A DNA stretch of 64,000 nucleotides from Magnetospirillum fulvum MGU-K5 (GCF_000442515.1 NZ_AQPH01000003.1:47132-111131), one strand, 5' to 3'. Shown: positions 30,475 to 39,261, counted from the stretch's first letter. The notes: generated by a model from the sequence alone, not told the origin. Made by a program: numbers and translations.

Positions 30475-31878
30475 TCAAGGCTTGGCGGCTGGGGCGGGCG
30501 GCGGCGGCGTCACCAGGGCAGAGACCGGGGTCAGCACCACGCCGTTGCTGGACAGGGTGGCCAGCCATCCGACCAGACGGTCGAAGGACAGCGGCCGGGG
30601 TTGGACAACCGCGACCGCCCGGCCCTGGACCCGGGCCGATACGGCGATCTGATTAAGGCGCAGGTCGATCGCCTCGCGGAACAGATCGCGGTCGATGATC
30701 GCGGTGATCCGGGCCAGCGCCGGGGTGCGGGCGGGGGCGGCGGCTCCGGGGCCGACGAACAGCAACCCGTGTTCGCGCACGGCGGCCTGCACGCCCGAAA
30801 TTTGCGGCGAGGCGGCAAAGGATTCGCCCAGCAGGACCAGCCCGGCCGCTCCTGGTCCCCGCGCCATCACTGTTTCCAGGCGACCCAGATTGGCCTCGGG
30901 CGTCGCGGCGGAAATCAGGCCATAGGGGCCGGGATCGGGTGAATCCGGTCCCACCGATTCGGATGGCACCACCATCAGAACCTCGTGGCCGTGGTCGCGC
31001 GCCTTCCTGATCCATTTGTCGAGACTGGCGGCATAGGGGCTGAAGGCCAGGGTGACCTCTGGCGGCAGGCGCGAGATCGCCGCTTCGGTGGCGACGCGGT
31101 CGAGGCCGAGATCGATCACCACCACCGCCACCTTGCCCCGGTTGGCGGGATCGGCCCAGGGGCGGGCATAGACCTGCCAGGGCTGGCGGCCATCGGGTCC
31201 GGGAACGGGCAGGTCGCCCGCCTGACTTTTCTTCAGCATCTCGCGCAGCGGGGCCGAAGCCAGCGGCTTCAGGTCGCCCTTGATCTCGGGTAACGCATCG
31301 AAGCTGGGCGGCTTGTCGGCGGTCCGAGGCGCGGGCTGGGGCGGGATCGCGTAGGGATCGGCCTTGGCGGCAGAGCTGCGGGAGGGCACGCTTGGCGGCG
31401 CGGCCACCACCGGCGGAACCGGCGCGGCGGAGGGCGTTGCCACGGGTGGCGGAGCGGTCGGAGCGGAGGAGGGAGGAGCGCCCGCCGCCGGGGGGGAGGC
31501 GGCGGGGGCCTCTTCTGAGGACAGGGAGGGGGCGGTCTCGCCTTTGTCGGCGGTGGGTGAGCCGGGCGGGGTGAGGAGGCCGCCGCCGCTTGGCGCAGCA
31601 GGGCGGGGCGCCTCGCTCCGGCCGGGCAATTGCAGCGACAGGCGCGGGCCGGTATCGCCGATATCGAGCAGACCGATCAGCGCCCGGGCGTCATAGGAGG
31701 TCAGGACGTAAATCCCCGCACCCAACCCGCCGCCCAGCCCCAGAACCAGCAGGCCGGTCAGCAGCGGGCGGAGATTGAGTCGCCGACGTGGTGGCGGCGG
31801 GGCGACGACCCGGATGGAGGCGGAGAGGTCTTCCTCATCATCCTCGTCATCCAGGTCGTCATAGCGGCGTTTGGCCAT
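30475..31878 (-). CDS. Divergent polysaccharide deacetylase family protein (YibQ/DUF610)
   Basis: 467 residues. A cytoplasmic N-terminus with an acidic patch is followed by one membrane segment (about 36-60), a long Pro/Ala/Ser linker (about 85-200) and a C-terminal deacetylase-like barrel (about 245-460: KVAVVVIDLGLD, LPPEVTLAFSPYA, HGHEVLMVVPSE). The usual IDD metal-binding pair reads IDLG here, so catalysis is doubtful. The family is periplasmic and regularly sits beside envC and ctpA, pointing to a cell-wall role. It starts 9 nt after ctpA. Confidence 0.88.
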   Translation of the reverse strand: MAKRRYDDLDDEDDEEDLSASIRVVAPPPPRRRLNLRPLLTGLLVLGLGGGLGAGIYVLTSYDARALIGLLDIGDTGPRLSLQLPGRSEAPRPAAPSGGGLLTPPGSPTADKGETAPSLSSEEAPAASPPAAGAPPSSAPTAPPPVATPSAAPVPPVVAAPPSVPSRSSAAKADPYAIPPQPAPRTADKPPSFDALPEIKGDLKPLASAPLREMLKKSQAGDLPVPGPDGRQPWQVYARPWADPANRGKVAVVVIDLGLDRVATEAAISRLPPEVTLAFSPYAASLDKWIRKARDHGHEVLMVVPSESVGPDSPDPGPYGLISAATPEANLGRLETVMARGPGAAGLVLLGESFAASPQISGVQAAVREHGLLFVGPGAAAPARTPALARITAIIDRDLFREAIDLRLNQIAVSARVQGRAVAVVQPRPLSFDRLVGWLATLSSNGVVLTPVSALVTPPPPAPAAKP

Positions 31879-31887
31879 TCCGGCGCC

Positions 31888-33288
31888 TTAACGCGCCGGC
31901 GGGCGATAGACCGACAGGCCGCGCAGCAGGTCAAGCGCCCGGGACAATTGGTAATCCTGGGCCGGGTCGCCCAGTTTGACCGGGGCGGGCGGAGTCTCGG
32001 GCTTCGCATCCGGCTTGGCGTCGGACTTCGCGTCAGGTTTGGCATCGGACTTCGCATCCGGCTTGGCCGTCGGCGCGGGCTTGGCGTCCTTGTCCTTGTC
32101 TTTTTCCTTGTCCGGCGAGGGGGTGCCGTTGGGATTGGGCAGCGCCTTGCGCAAGCTGGCCTCGCTGCGGCGGTCGCGTTCGGCACCGCCGATCGGCTCG
32201 ACCTTCGAGGGATAGACCTTGATGTCGGGTTCGATGCCGACTGCCTGGATCGACCGGCCCGAGGGGGTGTAGTAGCGGGCGGTGGTCAGGCGGATCGAGC
32301 CGTGGCCCGGCAGCGGGATCAGGGTCTGGACCGAGCCCTTGCCGAACGAGCGGGTGCCGAGGATCACCGCGCGCTTGTGATCCTGAAGCGCACCCGCGAC
32401 GATTTCCGAGGCCGAGGCCGAGCCGTCATTGATCAGCACCACCAGCGGCAGGCCGTCGGTGATATCGCCCGAGCGGGCGTTATAACGCTGGGTATCCTCG
32501 GGCCGGCGCGAGCGGGTCGAGACGATTTCGCCCTGTTCGAGGAAGTCGTCGGACACCGCCACCGCCTGATCGAGCAGGCCGCCCGGATTGTTGCGCAGAT
32601 CGATGACGAAGCCGGTCGCGGGCTTGCCGATCTCCTTGCGGACCTGGGTCAGCACCCGGCGCAGATCGGTTTCGGTGGTGGCGCTGAATTGCGAGATGCG
32701 GATATAGCCGATTTCGCCGAACGCCTGGCCCTTGACGGTCTGAACCTTGATCACGGCGCGGGTCAGCTTGACGTCGAACGGTTCCTGTCCGGCGCGGCGA
32801 ACGGTGACTTTGATGTCGGTGCCGGGCGGGCCGCGCATCCGATCGACCGCGTCGGTCAGCGACAGACCCTGGACCGGCTCGCCGTCGAGATGGGTAAGGA
32901 AGTCGCCCGGCTGCAATCCGGCGCGGAAGGCCGGGGTATCGTCGATCGGCGACACCACCTTGACCCAGCCGTTTTCCATCGTCACTTCCAGCCCCAGGCC
33001 CCCGAACTCGCCGCGGGTCTGGATGTCCATGTCCTTGGAATTTTTCGGATTGAGATAGCCGGAATGCGGGTCGAGCGACGACAGCATCCCGTTCAGGGCC
33101 GCCTCGATCAATTCCTCGTCATTGACCGGCTCGACATATTCGGTGCGAACCTTGTCGAAGACTTCGGCGAACAGGTCGAGGAGTCGATAGGTCTCCTTTC
33201 GCTCGGCCGCGTCGGCGGCCACCGGAACCAGAGCGGTCGAGGACAGCAGGGCGACGGTCCCCGCCGCCACCAGAATCTTGCGAATCAT
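31888..33288 (-). CDS. ctpA: Carboxy-terminal processing protease CtpA (S41)
   Basis: 466 residues. Signal peptide (MIRKILVAAGTVALLSSTALVPVAADA), PDZ domain (about 95-170, GGLGLEV and LQPGDFLTHLDGEPV), then the S41 core with the Ser/Lys dyad: Ser292 in GSASASEI and Lys317 in SFGKGSVQ, exactly 25 residues apart as in the family. The enzyme is a periplasmic protease trimming C-termini and, in several bacteria, degrading murein hydrolases. The C-terminus carries a K-P-D-A-K-S-D-A repeat encoded by a 24-bp minisatellite (32003-32067). ATG overlaps the envC stop. Confidence 0.96.
   Translation of the reverse strand: MIRKILVAAGTVALLSSTALVPVAADAAERKETYRLLDLFAEVFDKVRTEYVEPVNDEELIEAALNGMLSSLDPHSGYLNPKNSKDMDIQTRGEFGGLGLEVTMENGWVKVVSPIDDTPAFRAGLQPGDFLTHLDGEPVQGLSLTDAVDRMRGPPGTDIKVTVRRAGQEPFDVKLTRAVIKVQTVKGQAFGEIGYIRISQFSATTETDLRRVLTQVRKEIGKPATGFVIDLRNNPGGLLDQAVAVSDDFLEQGEIVSTRSRRPEDTQRYNARSGDITDGLPLVVLINDGSASASEIVAGALQDHKRAVILGTRSFGKGSVQTLIPLPGHGSIRLTTARYYTPSGRSIQAVGIEPDIKVYPSKVEPIGGAERDRRSEASLRKALPNPNGTPSPDKEKDKDKDAKPAPTAKPDAKSDAKPDAKSDAKPDAKPETPPAPVKLGDPAQDYQLSRALDLLRGLSVYRPPAR
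32003..32067. repeat. 24-bp minisatellite inside ctpA
   Basis: Units begin with TTCGC at 32003, 32027 and 32051 (the third partial). They keep the reading frame and encode a Lys/Asp/Pro/Ala-rich C-terminal tail. Confidence 0.7.
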
Positions 33289-34748
33289 CCACTAGCCTTA
33301 TTATTTCGTGCCATGAGCCAAGGCAACGGGTTGACCGGCTGGCCATGGTGGCGCAGCTCGAGATAGAGAGCGGGTTTGGCGTCGTCCTGTCCCATCACGC
33401 CGACGGGTTCGCCCGCGGTCAGCCGCTGGCCGACGGTGGAGTCGACCCGGGCCATTCCCGCGAGCAGAGTATGATAGCCTTCGCTGTGTTCCAGGATCAA
33501 GAGCAGGCCATAGCCGCGAAACGGTCCGGCGAACACAACTTGCCCATCGTGGGGGGCGATCACTTGCGCCCCTTTGCGGGTCTGGATCGAAATACCCTTG
33601 GTCTGGTGGCCGACGTCGTTGACCTGACCAAACGCCTCGACCACCCGCCCGCGTGCCGGGAAGGGCAGATGCCCTTGCATCTGGCTGAACGGTTTGCCGG
33701 TGCGGGTCAGCCGGGTGGCGGCGGCCTCGCGCGCGGCTTGTTCGGCTTCTTCGGTCGCCTTTTGCGCCACTAATTGCTTTTCCCGCGCCTCGGCCTGGGC
33801 GGCGATTTCGGCCTCGCGGGCGGCGCGGGCCTGGGCCTTTTCGCGCTCTTTCGCCTCGGCGGCGGCCTGCTGTTCGGCCTTTTGCGCCGCCAACTCGGCC
33901 TCACGCGCGGCCTTCTGCGCCGCCAGTTCGGCGTCGTGGGCGGCTTTCTGTGCCGCCAGCTCGGCCTCGCGCGCCGCTTTTTCGGCGGCGGCCTTGGCGG
34001 CGGCCTCGGCGACGCGGCGTTCGCGCTCCTGCTCCAGCCGGGCCAGCAGATCGCGCAGATCCTCGGCCTGGGCGGCAAGATCGCGCATCCGCAATTCGGC
34101 CGAGCGGCGCTCTTCCTCGGTGGCGCGCTGAACTTGGCTTTTGCGGTCGACCATATCCTTCAGGCGCTCGTGTTCCTCTTCCAGCCGGGCGGCGGTGGCG
34201 GCGATCCGTTTCTTCTGCTCGCCGATCTCGGCGCGCAGGCGGGTGACCGAATCGATCTCACCGCGCAGATCATGAGCCGATTGCTCGATCTGCGGCACGG
34301 CGGCGCGCAGCAGGATCGCCGAGCGGACGGTGTCGGCGGGGCTTTGCGGCTGGGCGATCAGCGCCTCGGTCGGCCGCCAGGCCAGCCGTTGCAACGCGGT
34401 CAACACCCCGACCATCTGCTGCGAGCGGCGTTTCAGCGCCTCGGAGCGGCTTTCCTCGCGTTCGCGCAAATCGTCGAGCTGGAATTCCAGCTCGGACAGC
34501 AAATCCTCGCTTTCCTGGGCGGCGCGGGCGGCCTTGACCATGTCGCCGCGCAACCGTCCGGTTTCCTCGGCCAGATTGGCGGCTTTGGAGCGGATTTCGT
34601 CGTGCGCGGCACGCGAGCGGTCCAGCTCGGCCTCCAACTCGCGCAGGCGCTGGTTGGGATCAACCGCGGGAAGTCCCTGCGCCAATGCCGCTCCCGCTCC
34701 GGACAGGAGCAGAAGCAGCACCGGCGCAAGGGGTCTAAGCCGAAACAA
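33285..34748 (-). CDS. envC: Murein hydrolase activator EnvC-like protein
   Basis: 487 residues from a TTG start that lies 14 nt inside the end of gpmI; no ATG is closer. Signal peptide to about residue 23, then a very long coiled coil (about 30-345) that includes three near-identical EAELAAQKAA(R/H) units, then a LytM domain. The LytM zinc ligands are degenerate: HQTKGIS replaces H-x-x-x-D, and ELRHHGQ replaces HLHFE. As in EnvC, it should therefore activate amidases rather than cut murein itself. Its stop overlaps the ctpA ATG. Confidence 0.9.
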   Translation of the reverse strand: MFRLRPLAPVLLLLLSGAGAALAQGLPAVDPNQRLRELEAELDRSRAAHDEIRSKAANLAEETGRLRGDMVKAARAAQESEDLLSELEFQLDDLREREESRSEALKRRSQQMVGVLTALQRLAWRPTEALIAQPQSPADTVRSAILLRAAVPQIEQSAHDLRGEIDSVTRLRAEIGEQKKRIAATAARLEEEHERLKDMVDRKSQVQRATEEERRSAELRMRDLAAQAEDLRDLLARLEQERERRVAEAAAKAAAEKAAREAELAAQKAAHDAELAAQKAAREAELAAQKAEQQAAAEAKEREKAQARAAREAEIAAQAEAREKQLVAQKATEEAEQAAREAAATRLTRTGKPFSQMQGHLPFPARGRVVEAFGQVNDVGHQTKGISIQTRKGAQVIAPHDGQVVFAGPFRGYGLLLILEHSEGYHTLLAGMARVDSTVGQRLTAGEPVGVMGQDDAKPALYLELRHHGQPVNPLPWLMARNNKASG

Positions 34749-36282
34749 GCAACGACTGCCCGGTCATTTCGGGCGGACGCGGCAGGCCCAGCAGGGCGAG
34801 CAGGGTCGGCGCGACATCGGCCAGCCGTCCGTCGGTCAGTCCCGTGACCCCGGCGGGCGGGGCGACCAGCACCACCGGCACCGGCCCGGTGGTGTGGGCG
34901 GTGTGGGGCTGGCCGGTGACGGGGTCTTTCATCTGCTCGGCATTGCCATGATCGGCGGTGACCAGAAGAACACCGCCAGCAGCCTCGATCGCGCGTTCCA
35001 GCCGCCCCAGGCAGACATCGACCGCTTCGACCGCATGAATTGCGGCGTCGAGGAAGCCGGTATGCCCGACCATGTCGCCATTGGCGAAATTCATCACGAT
35101 CAGATCGAAGCGGCCGCTGCCGATCGCTTCAACGGCGTTGTCGGCAACCCCGACGGCCGACATCTCGGGCTTCAGGTCATAGGTGGCGACCTTCGGGCTG
35201 GGCACCAGAATCCGTTCCTCGCCGGGGAAGACCAACTCGCGCCCGCCATTGAAGAAGAAGGTGACGTGAGCGTACTTCTCGGTCTCGGCCAGCCGCAACT
35301 GAGTCATCCCTGCCGCTGACACCACTTCGCCCAGGATGCCGGTCAGGGTCTCGGGCGGGAACAACGGGGTCAGGAAGGGGGTGAGGTCGGCCGAATATTC
35401 GACCATCCCCAGCCGGGCGGAAAAGGCCACCTGACGGGAGCGGGCAAAGCCGTCGAACGCCGGATCGACCAGGGTGGTCAAAATCTCGCGGGCGCGGTCA
35501 GAGCGGAAATTGCCCATCAGCAAGGCATCGCCGTCCTGCATCCCGCGATAGCCACCGATCACGGTGGGCAGGACGAATTCGTCGGTCTTGCCCGCCGCAT
35601 ACGAGGCGTCGATGGCCGCCAGCGCGTCCGGGGCAGTTTCGCCCTTGGCTTCGACCAGGGCGTTCCAGGCCAGGGTGACCCGTTCCCACCTCTTGTCGCG
35701 GTCCATCGCGTAATAGCGGCCCGACACCGTGGCGACGGTGACGTTCAATCCGGCGACGGCCGCCTGGAAGCGGGCGAGATAGTCCCGCGCGCTCGACGGC
35801 GGGGTATCGCGGCCATCAAGGAAGGCATGAACCGCGACGGGGACCCCGGCGGTGGCAACGGCGCGGGCCAGCGCTGCCAGATGATCCTGATGCGAATGGA
35901 CGCCGCCCGGGCTCATCAAGCCCATCAGGTGGCAGGTGCCGCCCTTGGCCTTCAGCCCGGCGATCATCGCGGTCAGGGCCGGATTGGCGGCCAGCGAGCC
36001 ATCGGCAACGGCGGCATCGATGCGGGGCAGTTCCTGCATCACCACCCGACCGGCCCCCAGATTCATGTGGCCGACCTCGGAATTACCCATCTGACCGGCG
36101 GGCAAGCCGACCTCCAGCCCCGAGCTTTGCAGCAGGGCGTGGGGATAGCGCTCAAGAAAGCGGGTCCAGTTGGGCAGGGTCGCCTGGGCGATGGCGTTGT
36201 CGGGTGTTTTTTCGCGCCAGCCCCAGCCGTCGAGGATGCACAGGACAACCGGGCGGGGACGATGCGTCGATGCGGATGACAT
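34735..36282 (-). CDS. gpmI: 2,3-bisphosphoglycerate-independent phosphoglycerate mutase
   Basis: 515 residues from MSSASTHRPRPVVLCILDGWGWRE; the long upstream frame is not coding. Alkaline-phosphatase-fold motifs are present: Asp18 (LDGWG), the phosphorylated Ser68 in MGNSEVGHMNLGAG, and metal-binding DHGNAEQM near the C-terminus. It interconverts 3- and 2-phosphoglycerate in glycolysis and gluconeogenesis. It heads the minus-strand operon with envC, ctpA, yibQ and rppH, an arrangement common in alphaproteobacteria. Confidence 0.97.
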   Translation of the reverse strand: MSSASTHRPRPVVLCILDGWGWREKTPDNAIAQATLPNWTRFLERYPHALLQSSGLEVGLPAGQMGNSEVGHMNLGAGRVVMQELPRIDAAVADGSLAANPALTAMIAGLKAKGGTCHLMGLMSPGGVHSHQDHLAALARAVATAGVPVAVHAFLDGRDTPPSSARDYLARFQAAVAGLNVTVATVSGRYYAMDRDKRWERVTLAWNALVEAKGETAPDALAAIDASYAAGKTDEFVLPTVIGGYRGMQDGDALLMGNFRSDRAREILTTLVDPAFDGFARSRQVAFSARLGMVEYSADLTPFLTPLFPPETLTGILGEVVSAAGMTQLRLAETEKYAHVTFFFNGGRELVFPGEERILVPSPKVATYDLKPEMSAVGVADNAVEAIGSGRFDLIVMNFANGDMVGHTGFLDAAIHAVEAVDVCLGRLERAIEAAGGVLLVTADHGNAEQMKDPVTGQPHTAHTTGPVPVVLVAPPAGVTGLTDGRLADVAPTLLALLGLPRPPEMTGQSLLVSA

Positions 36283-36379
36283 GAAATTCAAGCCTATGGG
36301 ACAGGACAGGAAAGAACAGCCGGAGACTATACGTAATCGTCGTCCGCCGCCAGTTCCAGGACCCGCATGCGTATCGTTA

Positions 36380-36568
36380 CTATCCCTCGGCCCGGTCGAC
36401 CATCGGGAAAAGCTGGTCGGCGATGACCCGCGCCGTTGCCGGGCGCAACGTGGGGTCACAGGCCAGCAACGCCGACAGGATCGCATCGTGCGTTTCATCC
36501 GCACCCAATCCGTTCCGTCGGGCCGAGGAACAGGCCTCGGAGATGATCTGAAACAAGCTTGTTTCCAC
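36380..36568 (-). CDS. Small hypothetical protein (62 aa)
   Basis: GTG start preceded by GGAAAG about 10 nt upstream. The product METSLFQIISEACSSARRNGLGADETHDAILSALLACDPTLRPATARVIADQLFPMVDRAEG (given here only to show composition by its segments FQIISEA, ETHDAILSALLA and RVIADQLF) is amphipathic and helical, with a codon pattern like its neighbours. It lies 97 nt upstream of gpmI on the same strand. No family is recognised. Confidence 0.45.
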   Translation of the reverse strand: METSLFQIISEACSSARRNGLGADETHDAILSALLACDPTLRPATARVIADQLFPMVDRAEG

Positions 36569-36715
36569 GAACGCGGCTTTCCGTTAGGGCCTCTAACCTC
36601 AGCACTTAAACGCAATGATAGCAAAACCCATATCGCCGCGCCAGGGTGAAGGACGGGGCGGGGCAGACTCTCCCTTGGGCGGCTGGAGCGCGAAACGGCA
36701 AGGCGATGCGGCGGC

Positions 36716-36744
36716 TTGGGGGCGGGCGGCGGCTGTGCTACAAC
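36716..36744 (+). promoter_or_regulatory. Putative promoter for yajQ
   Basis: TTGGGG (36716-36721), 17-nt spacer, TACAAC (36739-36744), about 37 nt before the ATG. Confidence 0.4.
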
Positions 36745-36781
36745 CCGGCCGCAACAAAGCCACAGCAGAGGAGAGGCTGCG

Positions 36782-37267
36782 ATGCCGTCCTTCGACGTCG
36801 TTTCCAAGACCGATTTGGCCGAAATCGACAACGCCCTGGCCGGGGTCACCCGTGAGATCGCCCAGCGTTTCGATTTCAAAGGCGCGAAATGCTCGGTCGA
36901 GCGCAAAGACAAGACCATCACCGTGCTCGCCGACGATGATCCCAAGTTGAAGCAGATGCACGAATTGCTGAAGGTCTACTTCACCCGCCGCAATGTCGAT
37001 CCCAAGGTGATGGAGTTCAAGACGGTCGAAAAGGCCTCGGGCAACACCGTCCGCCAGCAGATCGACATCAAGGAAGGGATCGACAAGGACCTCGCCAAGC
37101 TGCTGGTCAAGGCGATCAAGGACAGCAAGATCAAGGTCCAGGCCGCGATCCAGGGTGAAGAACTGCGCATCACCGGCAAGAAGCGCGACGAGTTGCAGGA
37201 AACCATCGCCCTGCTGCGCAAGGTCGAGTCCGACCGTCCGCTTCAGTACGTCAATTTCCGCGACTGA
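36782..37267 (+). CDS. yajQ: YajQ family protein (UPF0234)
   Basis: 161 residues from MPSFDVVSKTDLAEIDNALAGVTREIAQRFDFKG, the standard family start, with AGGAGAGG upstream. Two alternating ferredoxin-like folds are typical; RITGKKRDELQETIALLRK is near the C-terminus. Members bind nucleotides or RNA, and one group binds cyclic di-GMP; the role here is not determined. Convergent with the glutathione peroxidase gene. Confidence 0.95.
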   Translation: MPSFDVVSKTDLAEIDNALAGVTREIAQRFDFKGAKCSVERKDKTITVLADDDPKLKQMHELLKVYFTRRNVDPKVMEFKTVEKASGNTVRQQIDIKEGIDKDLAKLLVKAIKDSKIKVQAAIQGEELRITGKKRDELQETIALLRKVESDRPLQYVNFRD

Positions 37268-37323
37268 TACCGCGATTCATTGATCCCCTCTGCCTAAGCG
37301 TGCCCTCCGGGCACTTGGCCGCA

Positions 37324-37359
37324 AGAACATCGTGCGTCAGGTTTGACGCACGATGTTCT
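37324..37359. terminator. Bidirectional hairpin between yajQ and the glutathione peroxidase gene
   Basis: A perfect 16-bp inverted repeat, AGAACATCGTGCGTCA (37324-37339) and its complement (37344-37359), with a 4-nt loop. It overlaps the first bases of the peroxidase stop codon (37358-37360). There is no U-tract on either side. A smaller hairpin GTGCCC/GGGCAC lies near 37301-37315. Confidence 0.65.
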
Positions 37360-37945
37360 AATGCCCCGTCAGATCAAGCGAACGGTCGATCGCCGAGCGC
37401 AGCCGGGACGAGTCCGGCCCGGTGACGCTGGAAAACCAGTCGATCAACTGCCCGTCGCGTCCGATCAGAATCTTGTGGAAGTTCCAGCGCGGCACCCCCA
37501 GCGGGCCGGTGCGCTCGGCCGCCCAGCGATAGAACGGATGCGCGTTCGATCCCGACACGGTCTGTTTTGACAGCAGCGGGAAATCGACCCCGTAATTGAT
37601 TTCGCAGAACGAGGCGACCTCGGCATCATTGCCGGGTTCCTGGCTGCCGAAATCGTTCGAGGGAACGCCCAGCACGACCAGCCCCCGATCGCGGAACTCG
37701 CGCCACAGCGCCTCCAGCCCGGCATATTGCGGGGTGAAGCCGCATTTCGAGGCAGTGTTGACGACCAGAACCACCTTGCCGGTCAGGGTGGCGGGATCGA
37801 TCGTGCCGCCATCGATCGCGGGCAGCGGCAACGCCCCCCACTCGATCCGCGAGGGCGCAGGGGCCTCGTTGGCCGAGGCGTGCCCGGCCAGTCCCACGGC
37901 AGCAGCGGCGGCGGCAAGAACGGTCTTGATCGAGTCACGTATCAT
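37358..37945 (-). CDS. Exported glutathione peroxidase (Cys type)
   Basis: 195 residues from MIRDSIKTVLAAAAAAVGLAGHASA, with AGGAGG 8 nt upstream; the 43-codon upstream extension is rejected. A cleavable signal peptide is followed by a GPx domain with catalytic Cys68 (NTASKCGFTPQYAGLEAL), Gln102 (SNDFGSQEPG) and Trp (WNFHKIL), so the tetrad is present with Cys in place of selenocysteine. It should reduce peroxides in the periplasm, probably using thioredoxin-like donors rather than glutathione (inference). Confidence 0.9.
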   Translation of the reverse strand: MIRDSIKTVLAAAAAAVGLAGHASANEAPAPSRIEWGALPLPAIDGGTIDPATLTGKVVLVVNTASKCGFTPQYAGLEALWREFRDRGLVVLGVPSNDFGSQEPGNDAEVASFCEINYGVDFPLLSKQTVSGSNAHPFYRWAAERTGPLGVPRWNFHKILIGRDGQLIDWFSSVTGPDSSRLRSAIDRSLDLTGH

Positions 37946-37975
37946 GAAGGGCCCTCCTTGATCGATTGTGCTTAT

Positions 37976-38002
37976 ACCAAGCTGCTCTTGATGCAGCTTG
38001 GT
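37976..38002. promoter_or_regulatory. Inverted repeat in the divergent gpx / SDR spacer
   Basis: ACCAAGCTGC (37976-37985) and GCAGCTTGGT (37993-38002) form a perfect 10-bp dyad with a 7-nt centre, 30 nt upstream of the peroxidase start. It could be a regulator site or an mRNA leader hairpin. Confidence 0.4.
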
Positions 38003-38228
38003 CTTGGGCCCAAGGGGCCGCGCCCGGCGAATGAGGGGCGGCGCGGATCGGGCCCGATCCGTGCGGCATGACATTACGTTGGGGTGACGCGGCCCCGCCG
38101 CAAGAGGGGGTGGTCCGGGCAGACAGCCATCGCGAAGCGCGCTAGACTTGGCGGTACGCCTGCGATCCCGCGTCCGGGCAGAGCCTCAATCACCTGTCCC
38201 GATCCCCCGCAGCCCCGGAGTTTCCGCG

Positions 38229-39007
38229 ATGACCATCGATTCCTTTTCGCCCGCTCTGCCCCGCGTCGCCCTGGTCACCGGCGCGGCGCGGCGGATCGGC
38301 CGGGCGATCGCCTTCGATCTGGCCCGCGCCGGGTTTGCCGTCGCGGTGCATCATTCCCGCTCGGGTCCCGAGGCCGAGGCGGTGGTCGCCGCGATCGTGG
38401 CCCAGGGGGGAGGGCGATGGCGATTGCCGCCGACCTTGCCCGCGAGGACGAGGTGGCGGGCCTGCTCGACCGTGTCGCGGCGGAATTGGGGCCGGTGGGG
38501 GTGCTGGTCAACAATGCCTCGACCTTCGAACGGGATGGGGCGCTGGACGCCACGCGCGCGAGCTGGGACTTTCATATGGAGGTCAATCTGCGCGCCCCCT
38601 TCGTGCTGACCCAGGCGCTGGCCCGTCATCTGCCAGCGGCGGCCGAGGCGGTGGTGGTCAATCTGATCGATCAGCGGGTCTGGAACCTGACTCCTCATTT
38701 CACCACCTACACCCTCAGCAAAGCCGGTCTGTGGACCCTGACCCAGACCCTGGCGCTGGCATTGGCACCGCGAATCCGCGTCGTGGCGATCGGTCCCGGC
38801 CCGGCGCTGCCGTCGGTGCGGCAAAGCGCCGAGTCTTTTGCCGTCCAGGCCTCGTCGCTGCCGCTCAATCGCGGCACCGGACCAGACGAAATTTGCGCAA
38901 CCTTGCGCTTCTTGCTGTCGACTCCGTCGATCACCGGCCAGATGATCGCCCTGGATGGCGGTCAGCATCTCGGCTGGGGTGTCAGCGGTGACAGTTTCGA
39001 AGAGTGA
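38229..39007 (+). pseudogene. Short-chain dehydrogenase (FolM/pteridine-reductase-like), frameshifted
   Basis: Frame 1 from ATG 38229 gives ALVTGAARRIGRAIAFDLARAGFAVAVHHSRS (Rossmann glycine motif), then loses sense after AIVAQGGG. The next frame continues as RAMAIAADLAREDEVAGLL, GVLVNNASTFERD, the catalytic YTLSKAGLW and VVAIGPGP, to the stop at 39007. One extra G in the six-G run at 38405-38410 restores a 259-residue SDR. TGAARRIG, NNAS and GPGP with a C-terminal ITGQMIALDGGQHL are typical of pteridine/dihydromonapterin reductases. Everything downstream of the shift is intact, so a consensus error or a very recent mutation is likely. Confidence 0.8.
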
Positions 39008-39030
39008 TCTCGGTCACGCGGCGCGAGTAC

Positions 39031-39261
39031 TTGTGCACAGGACCGAGTCCGCAAGCAGAGTGACACAAAGTCGCCGCATTTCTTGAAAACTCAACAATTC
39101 GCCCGCCCGCGTTTCTCGCCGAATCGTGCTAAGCATATGAAAAATAATGATATGTCTCGCATGCTCACGAATCGGGCAAACCGAAGAATCCAAGGGACTC
39201 CCTGGGCTGGCGTCTTTCATTCCGAGGTTTCCAACAGACTTATCCACAGAGTCCGTGGATA
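39031..39261 (+). repeat. Tandem DnaA-box unit 1
   Basis: TTGTGCACA (39031-39039) to the dyad (39241-39261); boxes 209 nt apart. It contains GGACCGAGTC, TCGCCGCATTTC, an AT-rich block and CCAAGGGACTCCCT, then TTTCCAACAGAC before the DnaA box. Confidence 0.7.

Noticed and set aside
36283..36945. N-terminal extension of gpmI by about 220 codons
   Set aside because: Extension contains no conserved sequence, overlaps the small 62-codon gene, and the internal ATG at 36282 gives the normal GpmI length.
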